Assembly (NCBI GenBank): GCA_028866015.1
Contig: JAGWIW010000010.1
Location: forward strand, 1-54,814
Length of the DNA: 54,814 nucleotides
Origin: Betaproteobacteria bacterium
GTDB lineage: Bacteria > Pseudomonadota > Gammaproteobacteria > Burkholderiales > Ferrovaceae
Direction of reading: 5' to 3'
This document shows, piece by piece, positions 1 to 9,196 of this stretch. Numbering within the stretch: the first letter of the stretch is position 1; each line of letters begins with the position of its first letter. A program made the position numbers and the translations under genes. The notes beneath the pieces are model-generated. The model saw only the letters and a list, made by a program, of their open reading frames with translations. It did no database searches and had not been told where the DNA came from.

Positions 1-133
1 CGAATTCGGCCAGACGGCGGTCAAAAGGGACCGAGGCCGTGTAAATCTTGACCGATTCCGCGATGGGCACCGAAAATCGTCCGGACCATGTTTTCGCTTC
101 GGTCGCGGACCCCGGCTTGCTATCTTGAGTCAT
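1..133 (-). CDS. argH: Argininosuccinate lyase, N-terminal fragment
   Basis: This is the first 44 codons of argininosuccinate lyase, which splits argininosuccinate into arginine and fumarate in the last step of arginine synthesis. The gene runs off the left edge of the window. It is too short for most ORF cut-offs, but reading the minus strand from the ATG at 133 gives a variable leader (MTQDSKPGSATEA) followed by KTWSGRFSVPIAESVKIYTA and SVPFDRRLAEF. That is the very conserved start of the family (W-S-G-R-F then F-D-R-L). Catalytic residues lie outside the window. It is divergent from the cNMP/CBS regulator, with a 58-base gap that must hold both promoters. Identification rests only on the N-terminal block, which is distinctive. 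Confidence 0.88.
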   Translation of the reverse strand, partial: MTQDSKPGSATEAKTWSGRFSVPIAESVKIYTASVPFDRRLAEF

Positions 134-191
134 GAGAAGCATCCTGATCGTTGGTTCTTGAAAAAGTATAGAGCATCCCGGCCCAAACCCC

Positions 192-2003
192 ATGCCGAAA
201 TCCTTCAATTTCAACGCTCCGCCCTTTGATGGCCTGACCGGAGAGCAGCAGCAATGGGTCAGGGACAGCGTTGACATCGGTTATTACGCTTCCGGAGCCA
301 TTGTCCTGTCCCCGGAGATGGAACCTTCACACCTGTTTGTGGTGATCAAGGGGCATGTGCAGCAGGTGGAGCAGGATGAAGTGGTTTGCGTTTACGGTCC
401 TGGAGCCTGCTTCGATGGGCGGAGCCTGGTTTCGGGAAGTGTGACCGGCATTTTCACCGCAGCCGAGGAAATGCTGGCCTACCTCTTGCCCAAGGCCACG
501 GTGAAGCGCCTGATCGCAGCCAACGCAGGCTTCGGTGCCCTGCTGTTTTCGGACATGTCCCAAAAACTGCAGGCGCTGACGGAACGGCGCCCACAGCGGG
601 AATTGCACGGACTGATGATGGCGCGCATTGCGCAGGCGTTCGTGCGTCCGCCACGCTGGGTTTCCGCGCAGACCGATGCCTTTTCCATTGCCCAACTCTT
701 TGAAAAAGATAAGCTTTCCAATGTCCTGGTAAAGGATCCGGAAGGCCGGGTAGGGATTTTTACTTCAACCGACATTCGCAAGGTGGTGCTGTCGGGAACA
801 GACGCCCGCCTTCTGCCGGTCGGCCAGCTGGCCACCTGGGGGCTGGTGGAGGTCTCGGAAGATGATGCCGTGTTCGATGCCCTCATTCTCATGATCCGGC
901 ACGGTGTTCATCGCGTGGTGGTGCGGCGACAGGGCGATATCGTGGGGGTGCTGGAGCAGCTGGACCTGCTCAGTTTCATATCCAACCATTCCCATCTGGT
1001 CTGGTTGCAGGTTCAGCAAGCCACATCGGTGGCAGAGCTCCAGGGAGCTGCAGTCAGCATCCAGCGCCTGATCCAGCTTTTGAGCGAGAGCGACGTGAAG
1101 GTCAGCATGATCGCGCGCCTTGTGCAGGAGCTCAACGCCAAGATTTTTGCACGCCTGTGGCAGATGGTCGCCCCGCCAGACCTGGTGGAAAACAGTTGCG
1201 TCATGGTGATGGGCAGCGAAGGGCGCGGCGAGCAAATACTCAAGACAGATCAGGATAATGGTCTGATTTTAATGGATAATTTTACTGCTGCCCGTTTGAG
1301 CCAGATCACCGCCGCCTTCAACGATGCACTGTATGAGATCGGGTACCCCCCGTGCCTTGGCGGCGTCATGATGCGCAATCCGTTGTGGTGCCAGTCGCTT
1401 TCCGAGTTCAAGGAAACCCTGCGCAACTGGGTGTTCCGTCCCAGCATGGAAACCCACCTGCGTCTGGCTATTTTCTCCGATGCCGAGGCGGTGTGCGGGG
1501 ATCGCAGTCTTCTGGGGGAACTCAAAGGTTACTTTTTCCAGCTCCTGCGCGAACGCTCCGCCTTCTTTCCTCACTTTGCCCGGGCGGCGGACCAATTCAG
1601 TGAACAGGGCGGATGGTGGAACCGTCTGCTGCGCGGCAGCGAAGAGGAGGAAACCGTCGATGTGAAAAAACTGGGTATCTTCCCCATCGTGCATGGTGTA
1701 CGCAGCCTGGCGCTGGAGGCTGGCATTGAAGTCAACGGGACTGCTGATCGGCTGGATCAGCTGGCGTTGGCTAACCGCCTGCCGGCGGACCTGGTTCGCG
1801 ACCTGAAGGAAACGCTGGCTTTCCTGATGGAGTTGCGCCTTAAGCAGGGATTGAGACTTCAGGCACTGGGGCAGCGCGCTAACAATCTGGTCGAATTGCA
1901 GCGTCTGGGTACCCTTGAGCGCGACTTGCTGCGCGATGGTCTGCAAGTGGTGAAGCGCTTCAGGACGCTGCTTCATCACCATTTCAGGCTGGACGCACTG
2001 TAA
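192..2003 (+). CDS. cNMP-binding/CBS/DUF294 nucleotidyltransferase-type regulator
   Basis: A 603-residue predicted cytoplasmic signalling protein. Residues about 20-130 look like a cyclic-nucleotide-binding domain, and about 155-265 form a CBS pair that would bind adenine nucleotides. From about 300 comes a DUF294-type nucleotidyltransferase domain with the signature GSEGRGEQILKTDQDNG at about 340-356, followed by the DUF294 C-terminal helical domain. The family resembles GlnD/GlnE nucleotidyltransferases but its substrate is generally unknown. The next gene, an exonuclease, starts 4 bases after the stop, and the acetate permease operon faces both. This grouping recurs in proteobacteria, which suggests a role in acetate or carbon-status control (inference). 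The ATG at 192 has no clear Shine-Dalgarno sequence; a weak TATAGA at 167-172 would give a very short leader. Confidence 0.85.
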   Translation: MPKSFNFNAPPFDGLTGEQQQWVRDSVDIGYYASGAIVLSPEMEPSHLFVVIKGHVQQVEQDEVVCVYGPGACFDGRSLVSGSVTGIFTAAEEMLAYLLPKATVKRLIAANAGFGALLFSDMSQKLQALTERRPQRELHGLMMARIAQAFVRPPRWVSAQTDAFSIAQLFEKDKLSNVLVKDPEGRVGIFTSTDIRKVVLSGTDARLLPVGQLATWGLVEVSEDDAVFDALILMIRHGVHRVVVRRQGDIVGVLEQLDLLSFISNHSHLVWLQVQQATSVAELQGAAVSIQRLIQLLSESDVKVSMIARLVQELNAKIFARLWQMVAPPDLVENSCVMVMGSEGRGEQILKTDQDNGLILMDNFTAARLSQITAAFNDALYEIGYPPCLGGVMMRNPLWCQSLSEFKETLRNWVFRPSMETHLRLAIFSDAEAVCGDRSLLGELKGYFFQLLRERSAFFPHFARAADQFSEQGGWWNRLLRGSEEEETVDVKKLGIFPIVHGVRSLALEAGIEVNGTADRLDQLALANRLPADLVRDLKETLAFLMELRLKQGLRLQALGQRANNLVELQRLGTLERDLLRDGLQVVKRFRTLLHHHFRLDAL

Positions 2004-2007
2004 GCCC

Positions 2008-2622
2008 ATGTGGCAGCAGCTGCGCAATGCCTGGTACCGAAAGCGGCTCAAGCGGCTCGAATACGACCATCTGTTTGCGCCCCCGCCGGATGAAGAATGG
2101 GTCAGCGTTGACTGCGAGACCACCGGGCTGGATCCGCTCCATGACGAGATTGTGTCCATCGGTGCAATCCCGATCCAGGGTGATCGCATACTCACCAGCC
2201 AGCGCCTTGAGCTCATCGTGCGCCCGTCTGTGGCACCCAATGTGGACAGTGTCCGGATCCACCGGCTGCGCCAGATGGATCTGGAAGGAGGTCTGCCCCC
2301 TGAAGAGGCCGTCCGGCGTTTCCTGGACTTTGTGGGCAACCGGGCGCTGGTGGGTTACTACCTGGAGTTTGATGTGGCCATGCTCAACCGCCTGGTACGC
2401 CCCTTTCTTGGGGTGCCCCTGCCCCTTCGCCAGATCGAGGTGTCGGGTCTCTACTACGACTACAAGTTTGCGCAGCAGGTGGACGGCAATGTTGACCTGA
2501 GCTTTGATCTGATCCGCAGGGATCTTGGACTGCCAGAACGGGAAACCCACGATGCTTTCAATGATGCCCTGCTGGCCGCGATGATGTTCATCAAGCTGCG
2601 AAAGCTGCGCACGGGTCGCTAG
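2008..2622 (+). CDS. DnaQ-like 3'-5' exonuclease (DEDDh)
   Basis: A 204-residue stand-alone exonuclease of the DNA polymerase III epsilon type. Exo I is visible as VSVDCETTGLDP, with metal ligands D35 and E37. Exo II is in LVGYYLEFDVAMLNR. Exo III is HDAFNDALLAAMMF, with the general-base H about 180 and D about 185, making it a DEDDh member. It probably trims DNA or RNA 3' ends; the substrate cannot be told from sequence. It is shorter than replicative DnaQ and lacks an obvious clamp- or polymerase-binding tail. It follows the cNMP/CBS/DUF294 gene after 4 bases, so the two are almost surely cotranscribed. The 38-residue leader before Exo I is basic and may bind nucleic acid. Confidence 0.85.
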   Translation: MWQQLRNAWYRKRLKRLEYDHLFAPPPDEEWVSVDCETTGLDPLHDEIVSIGAIPIQGDRILTSQRLELIVRPSVAPNVDSVRIHRLRQMDLEGGLPPEEAVRRFLDFVGNRALVGYYLEFDVAMLNRLVRPFLGVPLPLRQIEVSGLYYDYKFAQQVDGNVDLSFDLIRRDLGLPERETHDAFNDALLAAMMFIKLRKLRTGR

Positions 2623-2648
2623 CGGAACGGGAACTGCCCGGTAGGGTG

Positions 2649-2678
2649 AAAAAAGGGACGGCCGTCACCGGCCGTCCC
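2649..2678 (-). terminator. Rho-independent terminator of actP
   Basis: A perfect 10-bp stem, GGGACGGCCG (2655-2664) with CGGCCGTCCC (2669-2678), has a 4-base loop. On the minus strand it is followed by a run of six T (2649-2654), as expected for the end of the actP transcript. There is no T run on the plus-strand side, so it would be less efficient for the converging exonuclease gene. Confidence 0.85.
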
Positions 2679-2699
2679 TGCAGTTGCAGTTTCCCGCGA

Positions 2700-4409
2700 T
2701 CAGTGCGAAGCCGCTGCTTCAGCGCCCAGCCCCGTTTCAGACCGGACTTTCTGGGCATCGAACAGGGCACGCTCCTGTTTTGCCGATTCGCTGTTGTCTG
2801 TCACGGAAGCCACATAGGATACGATCAGGACAGCCGGCAATACGACAAAAGTGGGGAAGTCGTATGGGAAGATGGCCGGGCCCATGCCCAGCACCTTGGT
2901 CCACACTGTGGGGCCGATGATGAGCAGTCCGATCGAGCCGAAAATGCCCGTATAGCCCCCAAGTACTGCGCCCCGTGTGGTCAGGCCGCGCCAGAATACG
3001 GACAGGACCAGGATGGGGAAGTTGGCACAGGCCGCGATCGAGAACGTCAGAGCCACGATGTAGGCCACGTTCTGCTTTTCGAAGGCAATGCCCAACAGGA
3101 TCGCCAGGATGCCCAGGCCGACCACGCACAGCTTCGATACCCACACTTCCTGGGCTTCCGTGGATTTGCCCTTCATGATCACGTTGGCATAGATGTCATG
3201 CGACAGTGCGGATGCGCCGGCCAGGGTCAGTCCGGAGACCACGGCCAGGATGGTGGCAAACGCAACCGCGGCAATGAAGCCGAGGAACAGGTCACCGCCG
3301 ATGGCGTGGGCCAGATACACAGCGGGCATGCTGCCACCGCCCTTGAGGTTCAGCACGTTCTTGGTGACATCCACCACATACTGCGGATTGTTGGCCACCA
3401 GCACAATGGCGCCGAACCCGATGATGAACGTCAGGATGTAGAAGTATCCGATGAAGCAGGTGCCGTAAAGCACGGACTTGCGGGCCGCTTTGGCGTCAGT
3501 GACCGTAAAGAAACGCATCAGGATGTGCGGCAGGCCGGCGGTTCCGAACATCAGCGTCAACCCGAGCGAGATCGATTCGATCGGATTGGAGTGGCTGCCG
3601 ATCCGGACCACCGACTTCATGATTTCCATGTGCTTCGGGTGGGCTGCCACAGCGTCGGAAAAGAGCTTCTCGAAGCTGAAGCCTTCGTGTGCCATTACTC
3701 CAAGGGCGATCAGGGTAGCCCCGCCCAGCAGCAGGCCAGCCTTGATGATCTGCACCCAGGTCGTGGCTTTCATGCCGCCAAAGGTGACGTAGATGATGAT
3801 CAGGCCACCGACGATCACGATGGATTCCCTGTAAGAGATTTGTGGAACCAGCGTGTGCAGCAGTTGGCCGGCCCCCACGGCCTGTCCGATCAGGTACCAG
3901 ATCACGACGATCAGGGATCCAATGGCCGCCATGGTCCGTACCGGGCCTTGTTTAAGACGGAACGAAGCCACGTCGGCGTAGGTGAATTTACCCAGGTTGC
4001 GCAGCCGTTCAGCGATCAGGAACAGGATGATTGGCCAACCCACAAGCCAGCCCACTGAAAAGATCAGGCCAAAAAAGCCGTTGAAGTACACCAGGGCTGC
4101 GATACCCAGGAAGGAGGCGGCTGACATGTAGTCACCGGCAATGGCCAGTCCGTTTTGCAGGCCGGTGATGCCACGCCCGGCCGCGTAGAAATCGGTGGCT
4201 GTCTTGGTGCGCTTGGCTGCCCAGTAAGTGATGCCGAGCGTGATGCCCACAAACACGATGAACATGATGATGGCATGCCAGTTGAGGGGTTGTTCCGCAG
4301 CGGCTGCTGCAGGTGCGGCCGCGATGACGTCAGCGGCACGCGACATCTGGGTGGCCAGCAGTGCAGTGGCTGCAAGCAGTGTGGAAATTATGGATTTCAA
4401 CGTTTTCAT
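2700..4409 (-). CDS. actP: Cation/acetate symporter ActP
   Basis: A 569-residue sodium:solute symporter that takes up acetate and other short-chain carboxylates through the inner membrane. It has an N-terminal signal-like segment ([23 protein letters not shown]) and then about 13 membrane segments. The family blocks [32 protein letters not shown] and [16 protein letters not shown] are present. The length matches ActP (about 550). The gene begins four bases inside the end of the DUF485 gene (ATGA overlap), the usual yjcH-actP pairing. Acetyl-CoA synthetase is not next to it here. A strong terminator follows the stop. Identity is sure; acetate as main substrate is by family and context. Confidence 0.93.
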   Translation of the reverse strand: MKTLKSIISTLLAATALLATQMSRAADVIAAAPAAAAAEQPLNWHAIIMFIVFVGITLGITYWAAKRTKTATDFYAAGRGITGLQNGLAIAGDYMSAASFLGIAALVYFNGFFGLIFSVGWLVGWPIILFLIAERLRNLGKFTYADVASFRLKQGPVRTMAAIGSLIVVIWYLIGQAVGAGQLLHTLVPQISYRESIVIVGGLIIIYVTFGGMKATTWVQIIKAGLLLGGATLIALGVMAHEGFSFEKLFSDAVAAHPKHMEIMKSVVRIGSHSNPIESISLGLTLMFGTAGLPHILMRFFTVTDAKAARKSVLYGTCFIGYFYILTFIIGFGAIVLVANNPQYVVDVTKNVLNLKGGGSMPAVYLAHAIGGDLFLGFIAAVAFATILAVVSGLTLAGASALSHDIYANVIMKGKSTEAQEVWVSKLCVVGLGILAILLGIAFEKQNVAYIVALTFSIAACANFPILVLSVFWRGLTTRGAVLGGYTGIFGSIGLLIIGPTVWTKVLGMGPAIFPYDFPTFVVLPAVLIVSYVASVTDNSESAKQERALFDAQKVRSETGLGAEAAASH

Positions 4410-4717
4410 TTGGACGCTTCCTCGATGATTTCCTGGGTGAGGGGGTCAAACGTGCCATTGGCGCGGCTCACATAGACTGCAGTCAGCAGGCATGAAGCCA
4501 CGATCACGCCAACTCCGATCAGCATGCCAACCGGGATCACGCTGGTGGGAGAAATGGGCTGGGTGAGGAAGCCCGGGGCGAAGGCGATCATGAGGATGAA
4601 GCCGAAGTAAATCACGCAGACAATTGCGGAAAGGGACCAGGCCAGCGCATCGCGCTGCTGGACCAGTTGGTGATACTTGGGGTTGTTCTGGATTTTGCTG
4701 GCCAATGGGCTAGACAT
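4406..4717 (-). CDS. DUF485 inner-membrane protein (YjcH-like)
   Basis: A 103-residue membrane protein of the DUF485 family, the usual small partner of ActP. Residues about 27-50 ([20 protein letters not shown]) and 63-85 form two hydrophobic segments flanked by charged ends, and the N-terminus has the typical [14 protein letters not shown] block. The function is not established; it may assist ActP assembly or act as an accessory subunit. The start ATG at 4717 has a good Shine-Dalgarno (AAAGGAG), which lies inside the last codons of the possible leader ORF 4710-4805, and it overlaps actP by four bases. Confidence 0.88.
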   Translation of the reverse strand: MSSPLASKIQNNPKYHQLVQQRDALAWSLSAIVCVIYFGFILMIAFAPGFLTQPISPTSVIPVGMLIGVGVIVASCLLTAVYVSRANGTFDPLTQEIIEEASK

Positions 4718-4805
4718 GGGCGACTCCTTTCAAGGCAATGGATTTGCGGTCGAAGAAGACGGATGTAAAAGTCGCGTCCGTCATTCGAGCGAGGTCGGCA
4801 TGCAT
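4710..4805 (-). CDS. Possible 31-codon leader ORF upstream of DUF485-actP
   Basis: A short ORF with its ATG at 4805-4803, preceded by a near-perfect Shine-Dalgarno (GGAGGA, 4816-4811) at 5-base spacing. It encodes MHADLARMTDATFTSVFFDR followed by [11 protein letters not shown] and stops with TAG at 4712-4710. Its stop is reached 5 bases inside the DUF485 reading frame, and its final codons contain the DUF485 ribosome-binding site, so the two would be translationally coupled. There is no family match I recognise. Alternatively the strong Shine-Dalgarno could be chance, or the peptide may matter only as a translated leader. Codon use is ordinary. Confidence 0.5.
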   Translation of the reverse strand: MHADLARMTDATFTSVFFDRKSIALKGVAHV

Positions 4806-4834
4806 GGTTTTCCTCCGTATATTTATAGTTGTTG

Positions 4835-4851
4835 GTCCACGTGTTGTGGAC
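4835..4851. promoter_or_regulatory. Inverted repeat, possible operator of the actP operon
   Basis: The sequence GTCCAC-gtgtt-GTGGAC is a perfect 6-bp inverted repeat with a 5-base spacer. On the minus strand it is followed by ACTATAAATATACGGAGGA, where TATAAA (about 4829-4824) could be a -10 box. No good -35 is visible, so the palindrome lies where an activator or repressor could bind. The rest of the 4718-5047 gap holds only the leader ORF and the groEL terminator. Confidence 0.4.
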
Positions 4852-4968
4852 TGCAGCCGTAATGTCTTGTTACGTTTGGCTGTTCAGGGAATGGTAATCG
4901 TGTTTTGGGGCAGTTCCAAGCGATTTTTGACTCTTCCATAAAACGGGTGATTGTTCTGTAGGACAGGC

Positions 4969-4999
4969 AAAAAAAAGCCCGACGGGCAAGCCGTCGGGC
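4969..4999 (-). terminator. Rho-independent terminator of groESL
   Basis: The stem GCCCGACGG (4977-4985) pairs with CCGTCGGGC (4991-4999) across a 5-base loop. On the minus strand it is followed by eight T (4976-4969). It lies about 50 bases after the groEL stop codon and ends the groESL transcript. Confidence 0.88.
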
Positions 5000-5047
5000 T
5001 TCGGGACAGGGGATGACCGGGATCCGGCCATCTGGCCTGAGGGTGCG

Positions 5048-6694
<1,647 letters not shown>

Positions 6695-6755
6695 CTACTC
6701 CTGAAAATTTGGATTGCCGGCCCTTGAGCCAGCCAGGGAATGTTGGATAAACCGA

Positions 6756-7046
6756 TCAGCCTTCAACGACGCCCATGATGTCTTCTTCGCGCATCACGAG
6801 CAGTTCTTCGCCATGAACTTTGACCGTTTGGCCGGAGTATTTTCCAAACAGCACCTTGTCGCCGACTTTGACTTCCAGCGGCCGGATGGAACCATCTTCC
6901 ATCACCTTGCCTTTGCCAACGGCCAGAATCTCGCCTTGGTCAGGCTTTTCTGCAGCCGTATCGGGGATCACGATGCCAGAGGCTGTCTTGCGCTCTTCTT
7001 CGAGGCGTTTGACAATCACACGGTCATGCAATGGACGAATTTTCAT
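6756..7046 (-). CDS. groS: Co-chaperonin GroES (10 kDa)
   Basis: A 96-residue GroES that forms the heptameric lid of GroEL. Family features are [19 protein letters not shown] at the start, the mobile-loop segment [16 protein letters not shown], and the C-terminal [20 protein letters not shown]. The ATG at 7046 has a good Shine-Dalgarno (AGGAG, about 7056-7052). It is the first gene of the groESL operon. The perfect CIRCE at 7082-7108 lies in its untranslated leader or promoter region. Confidence 0.98.
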   Translation of the reverse strand: MKIRPLHDRVIVKRLEEERKTASGIVIPDTAAEKPDQGEILAVGKGKVMEDGSIRPLEVKVGDKVLFGKYSGQTVKVHGEELLVMREEDIMGVVEG

Positions 7047-7081
7047 TCGGGTTCTCCTGCGAGAGTGTTAAATGGACATTG

Positions 7082-7108
7082 TTAGCACTCGTTAGGTGCG
7101 AGTGCTAA
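7082..7108 (-). promoter_or_regulatory. CIRCE element (HrcA operator)
   Basis: TTAGCACTC (7082-7090), nine bases, then GAGTGCTAA (7100-7108): an exact match to the CIRCE consensus bound by the repressor HrcA. It sits 36 bases upstream of the groES start and 17 bases upstream of the dacB start on the other strand. HrcA itself is not encoded in this window. Confidence 0.97.
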
Positions 7109-7109
7109 C

Positions 7110-7139
7110 AGTTTAAGGGTTGCCCATGCGGATTTCAAG
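7110..7139 (-). promoter_or_regulatory. Probable groES promoter
   Basis: On the minus strand CTTGAAA (7139-7133; TTGAAA as -35) is followed 17 bases later by TAAACT (7115-7110) as a -10. Transcription would then start within the CIRCE, the usual arrangement for HrcA repression. CTTGAAA is also the sigma-32 -35 core, and CCCTTAAA partly fits its -10, so heat-shock sigma use is possible. The -35 lies inside the first codons of dacB. Confidence 0.5.
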
Positions 7140-8580
7140 GGGAAAGGCCCTGCGGCAGATGCTGCTGGCCCTGGGTCTGGGGTTGATGTTGGCTCTCCGA
7201 GGAGTGCTCGCGGAGCCGGGGCAGCCATCGCTTCCGGCACCCGTGGCCGGGGCGCTGGCGGAGGCGGGTATCCCGCCCGACGCTGTGTCGGTGGTGGTGC
7301 AGGACCTGTCGACAGCCCACCCGCTGCTGAGCTGGAATGGCGATACGCCCCGAGCCCCGGCCTCCCTTATGAAGTTGGTAACCACTTACTCAGCGCTGGC
7401 GGCTTTCGGTCCCGCCTGGACCTGGGAGACCCGGGTATACGGGCCTGCTCCCAGGCAGGGTCGGGTCGATGGCAATCTTTATGTGGTGGGGGTTGGCGAC
7501 CCTGACCTGACCCTGGAGCGTTGGGAAAACCTGCTGCGCGACCTGCGCATCAGGGGGGTTCGCCAGATACGCGGAGATGTGGTCCTGGATGCCAGCGCCT
7601 TTCAGCCGGAACCCGAAGATCCCGGGGCATTCGATCATCAGGCGTTTCGTACCTACAACACGTTGCCGGCAGCCCTTCAGGTGGGATTCAAGGCGGTTAC
7701 GGTCACGCTCACGCTCGACGCCGAAGGCCGGCACGTGCTGACCCTGCCGAATTTTGAATTTCCGGGCCTCGAGATCGTGAACCGGCTCCAGCCGGCGGCC
7801 GGCAGTTGCCCGGCAGACTGGAAAAACGGGATCGAGCGCCAGGTCGAAGACAACGGCAGCAAGGCCCGCATCACCCTGCGCGGCCGTTTTCCCTCGGGCT
7901 GCGGCAGAAAAAGTATGAGTTTCAGCGTTTTTTCCAATGAATCGTACATTGCACAGGCTTTCCGTACCCTATGGCGGCAACTGGGTGGGTCCCTGAGCGG
8001 ACGGGTACGCCTGGGGCCGGCACCGTCTCCGGAGCTGCCGATGCTGGCAGTGACCCGCTCTCCTCCCCTGGCCGATCAGCTTCGGCTCATCAACAAGTAC
8101 AGCAACAACCTGATGGCGCGCACCCTGCTGCTGGACCTGGGGCGGGAGGAAGGCCGCCCGGCCTCGCGCGCGCAGGGAGCGGCTTACATCCGGCAGATTC
8201 TGGCACAGCGCGGGCTGCAGTTTCCCGAGCTGGTCGTGGAAAACGGCTGCGGGTTGTCACGCCAGGAACTGATCAGCGCCGGCCACCTCAACGCCCTGCT
8301 GATTCAGGCCAGTCGTGAGCCAACGCAGGCAGAGTTTGTTTCTTCCCTGGCGATTTCCGGACTGGATGGAACAGCGGAGCGCCGGTTTCCGGATGGGGAG
8401 ATAGAAGGCCGCTTTCACCTCAAAACCGGCAGCCTGGACGATGTCAGCGGCATGGCCGGCTACGGGGACACGCGCTCAGGGCATCGCGTCGCACTCGTAT
8501 TTGTCGTGAACCATGCCCATGCCGCTGCAGCCAAACCGGCACAGGAAGCCCTGTTGCGCTGGATTGGTGACAGCCTTTAA
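7126..8580 (+). CDS. dacB: D-alanyl-D-alanine carboxypeptidase/endopeptidase (PBP4, peptidase S13)
   Basis: A 484-residue periplasmic penicillin-binding protein that trims and cleaves peptidoglycan cross-links. All three active-site motifs are present: SxxK (S80-L-M-K83), SxN (S326-N-N in KYSNNLMART) and KTG (K433-T-G in HLKTGSLDDVSGMAGY). The length fits DacB (about 480). The N-terminus MRISRGKALRQMLLALGLGL followed by MLALRG..A is a signal peptide. I prefer the ATG at 7126 over the in-frame TTG at 7120 because AAGGG at 7115-7119 is well placed. It is divergent from groES, and its promoter region must overlap the CIRCE, so it may share heat-shock control (inference). Confidence 0.93.
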   Translation: MRISRGKALRQMLLALGLGLMLALRGVLAEPGQPSLPAPVAGALAEAGIPPDAVSVVVQDLSTAHPLLSWNGDTPRAPASLMKLVTTYSALAAFGPAWTWETRVYGPAPRQGRVDGNLYVVGVGDPDLTLERWENLLRDLRIRGVRQIRGDVVLDASAFQPEPEDPGAFDHQAFRTYNTLPAALQVGFKAVTVTLTLDAEGRHVLTLPNFEFPGLEIVNRLQPAAGSCPADWKNGIERQVEDNGSKARITLRGRFPSGCGRKSMSFSVFSNESYIAQAFRTLWRQLGGSLSGRVRLGPAPSPELPMLAVTRSPPLADQLRLINKYSNNLMARTLLLDLGREEGRPASRAQGAAYIRQILAQRGLQFPELVVENGCGLSRQELISAGHLNALLIQASREPTQAEFVSSLAISGLDGTAERRFPDGEIEGRFHLKTGSLDDVSGMAGYGDTRSGHRVALVFVVNHAHAAAAKPAQEALLRWIGDSL

Positions 8581-8595
8581 GTTTGATCCATCGCA

Positions 8596-8623
8596 TTGAA
8601 TTTTCAACGGATTTGTGTATAAC
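8596..8623 (+). promoter_or_regulatory. Promoter of the small outer-membrane protein gene
   Basis: TTGAAT (8596-8601), a 16-base spacer, then TATAAC (8618-8623): a good sigma-70-type match. Transcription would start near 8630. That excludes the upstream in-frame GTG (8615) and ATG (8624) as starts and supports the ATG at 8645. Confidence 0.65.
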
Positions 8624-8644
8624 ATGAAACCGTGGGAATTTGTC

Positions 8645-9187
8645 ATGATGAATAACATAGCCAACCCATTGAAAAATAAGCATATTCATACTTCAGCCAC
8701 CCTCGTGGCTGTCTGGGTCATGCTTGCGGGTGCCGGAGCGCATGCGGAATCCGGCGGCTGGTTTTCGGGCATCAGCGCCCTTCCCTTTACCATGCAAATG
8801 GAATCCGGAAACGCTTTTGACGGCAGCGCCTTCTCAAGTAACCGGTCCGCCTGGAGTCACCATGGCGAAACGTCCCTCGGCGAAGTATCGGGTGCGCCTC
8901 GCAACTCGGTGCTGGGCGGGTCGGGCACGCTTTCCCTCAGCGACCGCTTCGGCTTTACCGGAAAACTCAGCAGCATGCTGACTTCAGGCGACGTCACTGC
9001 CAACAGCGTGACCCATGGTCTTGCTAATGCGCTGCCCTACAACATGATGGGGCTCGGCCTCAAATACGATGTCACGCACAGCCTGCGCTTTCAGGGTGGG
9101 TGGGATCGCTACCAGCTGAAGTACAACCGGATCAACGGCGACACAGGCGTGGATCTGCTGACCCTCGGTCTCAAGTACGGTTTCTGA
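8645..9187 (+). CDS. Small outer-membrane beta-barrel protein, function unknown
   Basis: A 180-residue exported protein. The N-terminus (MMNNIANPLKNKHIHTSATL, then VAVWVMLAGAGAHAE) is a signal peptide with a likely AHA/E cleavage site. The mature part is rich in alternating polar and aromatic residues (FGFTGKLSSM, MMGLGLKYDVTHSLRFQGGW, LLTLGLKYGF) and ends in phenylalanine, the signal for outer-membrane barrel insertion by Bam. About eight strands would fit, as in OmpA-like barrels. GGGAA at 8634-8638 serves the ATG at 8645. It has its own promoter, and its 3' end nearly touches ubiA (9-base gap, converging). I do not recognise a named family; a pore, adhesin or structural role cannot be chosen. 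Confidence 0.75.
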   Translation: MMNNIANPLKNKHIHTSATLVAVWVMLAGAGAHAESGGWFSGISALPFTMQMESGNAFDGSAFSSNRSAWSHHGETSLGEVSGAPRNSVLGGSGTLSLSDRFGFTGKLSSMLTSGDVTANSVTHGLANALPYNMMGLGLKYDVTHSLRFQGGWDRYQLKYNRINGDTGVDLLTLGLKYGF

Positions 9188-9196
9188 CGTTCCGTT

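Noticed and set aside
2646-4058. Long plus-strand open frame of 470 codons over the actP region
   Set aside because: It is the antisense of actP, which is a clear symporter; the encoded peptide is rich in His, Asp and Gly without family features, as expected for a shadow of a GC-rich gene.
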